From: JBDKGV01 sp039798005
GTDB lineage: Bacteria; Fibrobacterota; Fibrobacteria; UBA5070
NCBI GenBank assembly: GCA_039798005.1
Contig: JBDKGV010000102.1
Span: forward strand, 1 to 11,862
DNA: 11,862 nucleotides
Reading direction: 5' to 3'
Shown here: piece by piece, positions 1-5,403 of the stretch
Layout of the letters: the number at the start of each line of letters is the position of its first letter
Numbering within the stretch: the first letter of the stretch is position 1
Notes under the pieces: generated by a model
What the model was told of the DNA's origin: nothing
What the model saw: the letters and a program-made list of their open reading frames with translations, nothing else
The model's database searches: none
Position numbers and translations under genes: made by a program

Positions 1-186
1 TTCTTGGTCGATGTGCGCGTACTCCACGCCGCGCACGTACTTGTTGACGGCGGCCATGGCGAAGTTGGCTCCCAGGATCTCCAAGGCCGGTGCGACATAG
101 GACACCGAAGGGATCGAATCGTCTGTGGCTTTGGCGGAGTCGGAACTTCCGAAGGTCGAGGCCAGGACGAGAATCGCAGTGATCAT
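1..186 (-). CDS. Exported protein, N-terminal part only (possible DUF3943-like)
   Basis: Only the first 62 codons are in the window; the gene continues beyond base 1. The ATG at 186-184 overlaps the TGA of the radical SAM gene (ATGA), which implies translational coupling, and no strong independent ribosome binding site is visible. The protein opens with a hydrophobic stretch, MITAILVLAS, and a likely signal-peptidase site near residues 18-20 (AKA), so it is probably exported. The n-region is unusually short and uncharged. The following segment, about residues 34-58 (ALEILGAN, then NKYVRG, then EYAHI), recalls the start of DUF3943 outer-membrane-associated proteins, but that is a memory-based resemblance over a short stretch. 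Placement in one operon with the radical SAM enzyme suggests that the two act together, perhaps at the envelope. Function unknown. Confidence 0.7.
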   Translation of the reverse strand, partial: MITAILVLASTFGSSDSAKATDDSIPSVSYVAPALEILGANFAMAAVNKYVRGVEYAHIDQE

Positions 187-1508
187 TGGTCGATTTCGCT
201 CTCCAGATAGGCCCCGATGCCCATTTCAAGGAGCTCACGGGAAGGTCGGCAGTCGGTGGACAAAATCTGTCCGGTGCGGTTCTTGGCCACCGAGGTGCAG
301 CCTCCGCCGCAGGCCAGTTGGCTCGGGCAGGTGCGGCATTCGGAAAGGGCCAGCGTGTCGCGCTCCTGCCAAGCCTCCACCGTGTCCGTATCCATGCGGA
401 CTTCGGGCCAGAAGGTGCCGAGCTCCTCGCCGGACTTTCCCACCGTGGCGGTGCAGGAGAACACGTTCCCCCGGAAGTCGAAGGCCCATTCGGTCTTGCA
501 GCCGGTGCAGGCGTCGAACAGGGGCTTGGGAAGCTCGCCGTGTTCCCATAGGAACTTCGAGACCGAGAAGGCGGGACGGTGGTACTCGAGAAATTCGGGG
601 TGATTCTGGACCAAGGACAGAAGATCTTCGGCCAGTTCGACGCGGGAGTAGAGGGCGCCCGAGCCTCCGGCCGCGTGGCAGGAGTGCAGCTCGTAATTGC
701 GCCCCAGTTGAGTCTTGAAGCGAGGGGTCCCGGTCCAGCCGCGCTGTGCGGCGATGCGGGCAAGCTCGGGAAGCAAGGACAGATTCTGTCGATCCACCAC
801 CGAGCGCAGGTTGATGGTGAATCCGGCCGCAAGCGCGTCGTCGATCCCCTTGGCGATGGTCTCGAAGGTGGGGGCGCCGCCGGCCAAATGACGCCGCGCA
901 TCGTGGCTCTCGGGCGGACCGTCCAAGGTGACTTGGATCTCACGGATGCTTGCCGTCGCAAGGACGGCGAGATACTCGGTCAGGGTGTGGCCGTTGGTCA
1001 CGACTGCGACCTCAAGGCCTGCCGTGCGGGCGCGGGAGAGGATGGCGCCCACGCGCTCCATCGCGGCCGCACCGGGAAGCAGAGGCTCGCCTCCGAACAG
1101 GGTGAGGTACTTGCGGCGGCCGGCAAATTCCCGTTTCACATGCGCAAAGAAGGCGTCGAGCGCCTCGTCCTTGAGCGCGGCGGGCTTGACGCTGTAGTCC
1201 TCCTGGAAGCAGTACGAACAGCGGAAGTTGCAGCCGTACCATGGCACGAAGAAGAGCTGGACCTCGTCGTTCTCACGGGCGTCCAGAAAATCGAGGTAGG
1301 CGGACTTGTGGCGGTTGTCCTCGTCGATCGTGTCTGTCCAATAGCCCTTCGCAGCCCATTCCTCGGGGCTCTCGGGCGGAATCCCGGCAAGGAGGGGCGC
1401 AGCCGATTCCTCGTCCAAGAGATCGGCATTGCCCGAGAGGAGGTTGACGACAAAAGGAGTCCCATGCGTGCGGGTGCGTCCGGTGATGTTGTGTCGGGAC
1501 CAGTTCAT
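183..1508 (-). CDS. Radical SAM/SPASM domain protein, peptide-maturase type
   Basis: A 441-residue enzyme predicted to use SAM and a [4Fe-4S] cluster to modify a peptide or protein. The radical SAM motif CNFRCSYC supplies C93, C97 and C100, followed by GGEP (139-142). The C-terminal SPASM domain shows the full pattern: C337, G-x4-C352, then CxxC-x5-C-x3-C (391, 394, 400, 404) and a distant C420. An extra C334 forms CxxC with C337. These residues would hold two auxiliary Fe-S clusters. The N-terminal ~90 residues (with VVNLLSG and LLDEE) resemble the leader region of RiPP maturases. I chose the ATG at 1508 because the in-frame GTG at 1574 lies in repeat-like sequence and has no ribosome binding site; neither start has a strong one. 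The stop overlaps the next gene (ATGA). A 30-residue Cys-rich peptide lies upstream and is a candidate substrate. An anaerobic-sulfatase-maturase-like role on a protein target is the alternative; no sulfatase gene is in view. Confidence 0.9.
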   Translation of the reverse strand: MNWSRHNITGRTRTHGTPFVVNLLSGNADLLDEESAAPLLAGIPPESPEEWAAKGYWTDTIDEDNRHKSAYLDFLDARENDEVQLFFVPWYGCNFRCSYCFQEDYSVKPAALKDEALDAFFAHVKREFAGRRKYLTLFGGEPLLPGAAAMERVGAILSRARTAGLEVAVVTNGHTLTEYLAVLATASIREIQVTLDGPPESHDARRHLAGGAPTFETIAKGIDDALAAGFTINLRSVVDRQNLSLLPELARIAAQRGWTGTPRFKTQLGRNYELHSCHAAGGSGALYSRVELAEDLLSLVQNHPEFLEYHRPAFSVSKFLWEHGELPKPLFDACTGCKTEWAFDFRGNVFSCTATVGKSGEELGTFWPEVRMDTDTVEAWQERDTLALSECRTCPSQLACGGGCTSVAKNRTGQILSTDCRPSRELLEMGIGAYLESEIDQ

Positions 1509-1601
1509 GGGATGTCCGTGGAGGAAGGTGAGAGATCGTTCATGGTTCTCCCACCCTACGGGTGTGAGCTCCACTGGTGTACGGATGGAAGGAGTCGACT
1601 T

Positions 1602-1656
1602 CGCTCACCACGAACGGAGAATGAGAGCTCCCACGAACGGCGGCAAATTCCGTTCG
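1602..1656. repeat. 55-base direct repeat, copy A
   Basis: Copy A matches copy B (1696-1750) at 48 of 55 positions by eye, without gaps; the copies are 94 bases apart start to start. Each copy holds the word CGAACGG twice in direct orientation and once inverted as CCGTTCG at its right end, so each can fold on itself. This looks like a REP-type intergenic element. Confidence 0.8.
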
Positions 1657-1678
1657 CCCTGAGCTTGTCGAAGGGCGA
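1654..1678. repeat. Short palindrome TCGCCCT-N11-AGGGCGA between the two repeats
   Basis: Perfect 7-bp stem around the 11-base loop GAGCTTGTCGA. The core CCCTGAGCTTGTCGAAGGG is a common form of short interspersed palindrome in bacterial intergenic DNA (recalled, not searched). It lies between the two 55-base copies and shares its first three bases with the end of copy A. Confidence 0.75.
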
Positions 1679-1695
1679 GGTCGTTCATGTCGACA

Positions 1696-1750
1696 CGCTC
1701 ACCACGAACGGAGGATGATGGCTCCCACGAACGGAGGCAAGCACCGTTCG
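1696..1750. repeat. 55-base direct repeat, copy B
   Basis: Second copy of the element at 1602-1656, with seven mismatches clustered at three places (repeat positions 19-25, 40 and 46-48). Both ends, CGCTCACCACGAACGGA on the left and CCGTTCG on the right, are identical in the two copies. Confidence 0.8.
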
Positions 1751-1927
1751 CGCCAGGGATGCCGGCCGACAGGCCCAAGACCCCGGCGGAGCCGAGGCTT
1801 GGCAGGCAGCCCGGCCCCGGCCGTTCCCCGAACAAAACGGAAGGGAAACGGACGGGGAGGCGCCCTTTCTTCAAGACAACCAAACGGCTTCGAGCGAGCG
1901 GGATGTCGGGGCCCGAAACGGACCCGA

Positions 1928-1949
1928 CGGCGTACGCGTCGGTACGCCG
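1928..1949. repeat. Perfect hairpin CGGCGTAC-N6-GTACGCCG
   Basis: Eight-bp perfect stem with a 6-base loop, 41 bases past the stop codon of the Cys-rich peptide gene on the minus strand. No T-run follows on that strand, so it is not a canonical intrinsic terminator. It could pause transcription or protect the 3' end of the peptide message, or be part of the surrounding repeat cluster. Confidence 0.55.
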
Positions 1950-1990
1950 AGAGGTCCGGTGAGGGATTCCGGCGCCCGCGCAGCCGAAGC

Positions 1991-2083
1991 CTAGTCGTGG
2001 CAACCGGCGACCAGGGTCGATACCTTCGCGCAGCACTGTGCCACGGGGGCGCAGCACTCCTTCTTGCGGATGAGGCTTTTCAT
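1991..2083 (-). CDS. 30-residue Cys-rich peptide, candidate RiPP precursor or metal-binding peptide
   Basis: A 30-codon gene. The peptide has a basic N-terminus (MKSLIRKKE), then CC-x5-CC (C10, C11, C17, C18), then a small-residue stretch and C28, ending Gly-Cys-His-Asp. Five of the 30 residues are cysteine. The start is strongly supported: AAGGAG lies five bases before the ATG (minus strand 2094-2089), a better ribosome binding site than most genes nearby. It sits 61 bases after the ArsM-like methyltransferase on the same strand and upstream of the radical SAM/SPASM gene. A short charged leader followed by a Cys-rich core fits a radical-SAM-modified peptide. A metallothionein-like thiol ligand for arsenic or a metal, or a regulatory leader peptide, are alternatives. 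There is no signal peptide and no Gly-Gly cleavage motif. I do not recognise the family. Confidence 0.65.
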   Translation of the reverse strand: MKSLIRKKECCAPVAQCCAKVSTLVAGCHD

Positions 2084-2088
2084 GTGTT

Positions 2089-2094
2089 CTCCTT
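2089..2094 (-). promoter_or_regulatory. Ribosome binding site of the Cys-rich peptide
   Basis: AAGGAG with a 5-base spacer (AACAC) before the ATG at 2083. It is the main direct evidence that the 30-codon frame is translated. Confidence 0.75.
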
Positions 2095-2144
2095 TCTGCA
2101 TTGGGCGTTTCGGATGGACGGAATCTGTCGTGTGACAGGAATTG

Positions 2145-2792
2145 TCAATTTCCGCAGCAGCCCCGCAAGGGCTTGATGCCCTTCACGGTGAAGCTCGAGA
2201 CTTCGATCTTGCCCTTGGCGTAGGGAACGCTTTCATCCAGGATCTCCAATGCACCCAGCTGCGTGGCGGCGATGGTGGCGAGGTAGGTGTCGCGGGTGTC
2301 GGCGCCGGCCCAGCACTCTGCCACGGCCTCCGGGTCGTTGCGGAACTCTTCCGGTACCGGGGCGCTTGCGTAGATGTCGCTGACCACGAAGCGTCCGCCG
2401 GGTTTGAGGATGCGGTGGATCTCGCGCCACACGGCGGCCTTGTCGCGGGCGTGGTTGAGCACGCAGTTGGAGATGACGAGATCGACCGAGGCGTCGGGCA
2501 CGGGCAGATGTTCGAGTTCGGCCTTCTCGAAGCGCACGTTGGCGACGCCCAGCTTCGCCGCATTGGCGCGGGCCTTTTCCAGCATCTTGTCGGAGATGTC
2601 CAGGCCCCAGACGAAGCCTGCGGTCCCCACGCTTTGCGCCATGCGCAGGCAATCGGTGCCGCGTCCGGAGCCCAGGTCGACGCAGGTCTCGCCGGGGCGG
2701 GCGGCGGCATGGTCCACGGCTCCTCCGCAGGAGAGGCAGCAGGTGCTCTCGGCCAAGGCTCCGTAACGGGTTTCGATCTCGGTGGTGCTCAT
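2145..2792 (-). CDS. arsM: ArsM-like SAM-dependent methyltransferase, Cys-rich
   Basis: A 215-residue class I methyltransferase closest to arsenite methyltransferases, which methylate As(III) in the cytoplasm. Motif I is VDLGSGRG (38-45), followed by DCLRMAQ; the acidic residue after strand 2 is in GLDIS, and the post-motif LKPGGRF is present. The family's two arsenic-binding cysteines appear as SNCV (C110) and AEC (C160), 50 residues apart as in characterised ArsM proteins. Extra cysteines lie at the N-terminus (CCLSC, 18-22) and in the tail (GCC, 212-213). I chose the ATG at 2792 because GGGAG precedes it by five bases; the upstream TTG at 2804 would put that site inside the gene. It lacks the C-terminal extension of long ArsM proteins. 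It probably leads an operon with the Cys-rich peptide. A thioredoxin-reductase fusion is divergent, and ArsM enzymes need thiol reductants. The substrate could instead be the small peptide or another metalloid. Confidence 0.8.
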   Translation of the reverse strand: MSTTEIETRYGALAESTCCLSCGGAVDHAAARPGETCVDLGSGRGTDCLRMAQSVGTAGFVWGLDISDKMLEKARANAAKLGVANVRFEKAELEHLPVPDASVDLVISNCVLNHARDKAAVWREIHRILKPGGRFVVSDIYASAPVPEEFRNDPEAVAECWAGADTRDTYLATIAATQLGALEILDESVPYAKGKIEVSSFTVKGIKPLRGCCGN

Positions 2793-2886
2793 CGGTGCTC
2801 CCAAAGGGTGATGTTCTTGTCTTGGACGGCGCAGGTTCCCGATATGTTACAGGATTTTTGGAGTGAACGGTAGCGTTTTTTAGGTG

Positions 2887-2897
2887 TATGATGCATC
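2887..2897. promoter_or_regulatory. Possible -10 element and palindrome in the divergent intergenic region
   Basis: The 171-base region between the methyltransferase and fusion genes must carry both promoters. On the plus strand, TATGAT (2887-2892) could be a -10 element; no good -35 lies 17 bases upstream. It overlaps the perfect 8-base palindrome GATGCATC (2890-2897), where a regulator could bind. I see no ArsR- or MerR-type operator. Speculative. Confidence 0.25.
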
Positions 2898-2963
2898 TAA
2901 CCGCGTAACCTGAGCCGGGACGGCTGCGTCCATGGTTCCAGAACCTCACCAGTGGAGATTGTC

Positions 2964-4247
2964 ATGCACGAGCACATCCGCGAGATCGAAGCCGATGCCT
3001 TCCAGGCCGAAGTCCTGGACAAGCCCCTTGCCATCGTGGACTTCTACAGCGACGAGTGCCCTCCTTGCGAGGCGCTGGCCCCCAAGTTCGAGGCATTGGC
3101 CGGGCTCTACGGACAGGATGTGGCGTTTGTGAAGATCTTCCGCCAGAAGAACCGGGAACTTGCCGAGTCGCTGGGAGTGCGCGGTTCGCCCACGGTGCTC
3201 TTCTTCAAGGGGGGAGAGCGCATCGGGCCGACCCTTTCCGGTGGGATCAAGAAGAGCGTGCTGCAGGCCCAGCTCGATGCCATGGTGGACTCGGTGGGCG
3301 AGGAACGGTCAGCGGTGATCCGGGCGCAGGAGACGGAAACTGTCACGACCTGCGATGTGCTGGTGGTGGGTGCGGGACCGGCGGGAATGACGGCGGCCCT
3401 CTATGCCGCCCAAGCCAAGAAGCGGGTGATCGTGGTGGATGCGGCACTGGCCGGAGGCGCCATGGGATCGACCGACAAGATCGCCAACTACCCCGGGTTT
3501 CCGAAGCCCGTGCCGGGATGGATGCTGGCCGAGCACTTCCGCGAGCAGGCGAGCAATGCTGGCGTCCAGTGGCGTTTGGCAAGCGAGATCACCCGCATTG
3601 ATCTGGTCGCCAAGGAAGTCGTCGTCGACCGGCTTGAGACCATCCGGGCCGCCAAGATCGTGCTTGCCATGGGCACGAGCCCGCGCCCGCTGGAGGTGCC
3701 GGGCGAGAAGGAGCTGCTGGGCAAGGGGCTTTCCACCTGCGCCACTTGCGACGCGAAGTACATGGGCGGGAAGGATGTGGTGGTGATCGGTGGTGGCGAT
3801 GCCGCGTTGGAGGAGAGCCAGCTCATCGCGCAGTTCGCCGACTCCGTGACCATCGTGCATCGGCGTGGGGAGTTCCGCGCCAAGCCCCAGCTGGTGGAGG
3901 AGGCCCGGGCCAATTCCAAGATCCGCTTCCTCCTGGACACCAGGCCCACCTCCTTCACGAAGGACGGCGAGTCGATCCGGGTGGGGCTGGAGAGCGTGCA
4001 AACGGGGGAAAGACAGGAATTGTCCTTCGGGGGCGTTTTCCTCTTCGTGGGGATGCTTCCCAACCTCGAGCTCGTGGGCCACGAGGCCCTGGAGAAGGAC
4101 GAGGACGGAAACGTCAAGGTGGACGAGTGGCGGCGCACGAGCCTGCCCGGCGTCTACGCCGTGGGAGATCTCGTGAAGAAGCCGGTCAAGCAGGTGACGA
4201 TGGCGGTGGCTGATGGCACGGTGGCGGGGATCCACGCGGCGCGATAG
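2964..4247 (+). CDS. trxB: Thioredoxin-thioredoxin reductase fusion
   Basis: A 427-residue protein that carries electrons from NADPH through FAD and two Cys pairs to a thioredoxin in one chain. Residues 1-110 are a thioredoxin domain with the active site C32-P-P-C35 (CPPC, not the usual CGPC) and cis-Pro76 in GSPT. From about residue 128 comes a bacterial TrxB domain: FAD motif GAGPAG (136-141), redox pair CATC (259-262), NADPH fold GGGDAALEE (276-284), HRR at 299-301 (the 2'-phosphate site), and the C-terminal FAD motif VYAVGD. The ATG at 2964 has GGAG six bases upstream; the GTG at 2952 overlaps that site. The order is thioredoxin first, the reverse of the reductase-thioredoxin fusion known in Mycobacterium leprae. 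Divergence from the methyltransferase and Cys-rich peptide genes suggests it keeps cysteines in that set reduced. It ends just before a strong terminator. Confidence 0.93.
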   Translation: MHEHIREIEADAFQAEVLDKPLAIVDFYSDECPPCEALAPKFEALAGLYGQDVAFVKIFRQKNRELAESLGVRGSPTVLFFKGGERIGPTLSGGIKKSVLQAQLDAMVDSVGEERSAVIRAQETETVTTCDVLVVGAGPAGMTAALYAAQAKKRVIVVDAALAGGAMGSTDKIANYPGFPKPVPGWMLAEHFREQASNAGVQWRLASEITRIDLVAKEVVVDRLETIRAAKIVLAMGTSPRPLEVPGEKELLGKGLSTCATCDAKYMGGKDVVVIGGGDAALEESQLIAQFADSVTIVHRRGEFRAKPQLVEEARANSKIRFLLDTRPTSFTKDGESIRVGLESVQTGERQELSFGGVFLFVGMLPNLELVGHEALEKDEDGNVKVDEWRRTSLPGVYAVGDLVKKPVKQVTMAVADGTVAGIHAAR

Positions 4248-4282
4248 ACTGCGGTTGTCCTGCGGTATTCTTGGAAAACAGA

Positions 4283-4312
4283 AAAAGACGGAGCCCAAGG
4301 GTTCCGTCTTTT
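4283..4312. terminator. Bidirectional intrinsic terminator
   Basis: AAAAGACGGAGCCC pairs with GGGTTCCGTCTTTT (one G-T pair) around a tiny loop. On the plus strand the stem ends in TTTT and is followed by GATCTTTT; on the minus strand a T-rich run also follows. It lies between the convergent fusion gene and rpmB and can serve both. Confidence 0.85.
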
Positions 4313-4354
4313 GATCTTTTCAGGACAATGCCGCCTCGAAAGGCGGTCAACGGC

Positions 4355-4570
4355 TCAGATCAGGCCGAGAGCAACGGCTGGGCCGTTCTTCGAGATCGTA
4401 CGCAGTCCAGCAGCGCTCACCTTGATGGTGACGAAGCGACCAAGCTCGGGCACGAAGATCTTCTTCTTCTGCACGTTGGCACGCTGGGCCATCTTGGTCT
4501 TGTTATGGGCGTGCGAAACGATATTGCCCACTAGACGATTTTTTCCAGTAACGACGCACTTGTGGCTCAT
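4355..4570 (-). CDS. rpmB: 50S ribosomal protein bL28
   Basis: A 71-residue large-subunit ribosomal protein. The sequence has the family signature: MSHKCVVTGK at the start, NIVSHAHNKTK in the middle and the VSAAGLRTI stretch near the end. Length is normal for bL28. Only one cysteine (C5) is present, so this is not the zinc-binding form with several cysteines. AGGAG lies six bases before the ATG. A TTTACA (minus strand 4627-4622) could be a -35 box, but no clear -10 follows at the right distance. It ends at the bidirectional terminator. It follows pdxJ by 74 bases and may be transcribed from its own promoter or by read-through. Confidence 0.97.
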   Translation of the reverse strand: MSHKCVVTGKNRLVGNIVSHAHNKTKMAQRANVQKKKIFVPELGRFVTIKVSAAGLRTISKNGPAVALGLI

Positions 4571-4644
4571 GGTATTCTCCTAAAAAGACAGAAACGGCAA
4601 GCTACATACACAAGCCGAGGATGTAAAGGTGGATTGAACGGAAA

Positions 4645-5400
4645 TCAGCGCGACCAGCGCAATTCGTCCACACCCGTGCGCATGGCTTCGAGCATCTCCT
4701 TGACGGCCCGCTCCATGCCCACCAGCACGGCACGACCCACCAGGCTGTGGCCGATGTTGAGCTCCTCGAGCCCTTCAATGCTGGAGACGTAGGCGACGTT
4801 CTGGTAGTCCAGACCGTGGCCAGCGTTCACGCGCAGGCCATAGCGGCGGCCCAACGCGGTGGCGTCGACCAGGCGGGAGCGCTCGGCGATCCAGCTCTCA
4901 TCGCCCATGCCGGCGTGGAAGGCGCGGGAGAAGTGGCCGGTGTGCAACTCGATCATGTTGGCGCCGACCTTCTGGCTGGCGCGCACCTGGGAGGCCTCCG
5001 GGTCGATGAACATGCTCACGTGGATGTGCTGGGCGCGCAGTTGGGTGACGGCCTGCTCCAGGCTCTTCTCGTTGGCCAGGACGTCGAGGCCGCCCTCAGT
5101 GGTGAGCTCCTGGCGGCGCTCGGGCACGAGCGTGACCATGTCGGGGAGAAGTTCCAAGGCGAACTGGACCATCTCGGGGGAGGGGGCCATCTCAAGGTTC
5201 AGGCGGGTGGTTACGGTCTGACGCAGGATGCGCAGGTCGCGCTCCTGCATGTGGCGGCGGTCCTCGCGCAGGTGCGCGGTGATGCCGTGGGCACCGGCGA
5301 GTTCAGCGAGCATCGCCCCGGCGACCGGGTCGGGGTTGCGCTCCTTGCGGGCTTCGCGCAGGGTGGCGATGTGGTCGACGTTGACTCCGAGCTTGATCAT
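4645..5400 (-). CDS. pdxJ: Pyridoxine 5'-phosphate synthase PdxJ
   Basis: A 251-residue TIM-barrel enzyme that condenses 3-amino-2-oxopropyl phosphate with 1-deoxyxylulose 5-phosphate to form pyridoxine 5'-phosphate, the ring-closing step of DXP-dependent vitamin B6 synthesis in the cytoplasm. Family landmarks are VNVDHIATLR (6-15), ITAHLREDRRH (40-50, with the catalytic-type His43), LNLEMA (67-72, with Glu70) and NAGHGL near the C-terminus, supplying the second catalytic His. Full length for the family. The ATG lies three bases past the stop of the upstream membrane-protein gene, with AAGGAA inside that gene's end as ribosome binding site, so the two are probably co-transcribed. Confidence 0.97.
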   Translation of the reverse strand: MIKLGVNVDHIATLREARKERNPDPVAGAMLAELAGAHGITAHLREDRRHMQERDLRILRQTVTTRLNLEMAPSPEMVQFALELLPDMVTLVPERRQELTTEGGLDVLANEKSLEQAVTQLRAQHIHVSMFIDPEASQVRASQKVGANMIELHTGHFSRAFHAGMGDESWIAERSRLVDATALGRRYGLRVNAGHGLDYQNVAYVSSIEGLEELNIGHSLVGRAVLVGMERAVKEMLEAMRTGVDELRWSR

Positions 5401-5403
5401 GGC

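Larger units (their letters stand above)
1509..1990. other. Repeat-rich gap without a credible gene
   Basis: This 482-base gap separates the Cys-rich peptide gene from the radical SAM gene. It holds two 55-base direct repeats, an interspersed hairpin (CCCTGAGCTTGTCGAAGGG type) and an 8-bp-stem palindrome, all listed separately. A continuous minus-strand frame (2057-1605) crosses most of it, but its translation is low-complexity, Arg/Gly/Pro-rich and contains the ALRQAQGER-type string typical of translated intergenic repeats, so I do not call it a gene. The part at 1750-1925 is rich in C and G, with recurring ACGG and CCGG words; I see no gene in it. It may be part of a dispersed repeat. Confidence 0.6.

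Noticed and set aside
1509..1574. GTG start at 1574 for the radical SAM gene
   Set aside because: It has no ribosome binding site and the added 22 residues are encoded by repeat-like DNA; the ATG at 1508 fits the family better.
579..1718. Plus-strand open frame of 379 codons opposite the radical SAM gene
   Set aside because: The minus strand encodes a complete radical SAM/SPASM motif set; this frame shows no recognisable domain.
1602..1750. Possible CRISPR array
   Set aside because: Only two repeats, imperfect, with a single 39-base interval holding another palindrome and no cas genes nearby.
1605..2057. Minus-strand 150-codon frame across the repeat cluster
   Set aside because: It is made of translated repeats, overlaps the better supported Cys-rich peptide gene in another frame, and has low-complexity Arg/Gly/Pro content.
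2793..2804. TTG start at 2804 for the ArsM-like gene
   Set aside because: The GGGAG ribosome binding site lies between it and the ATG at 2792, so translation should begin at the ATG.
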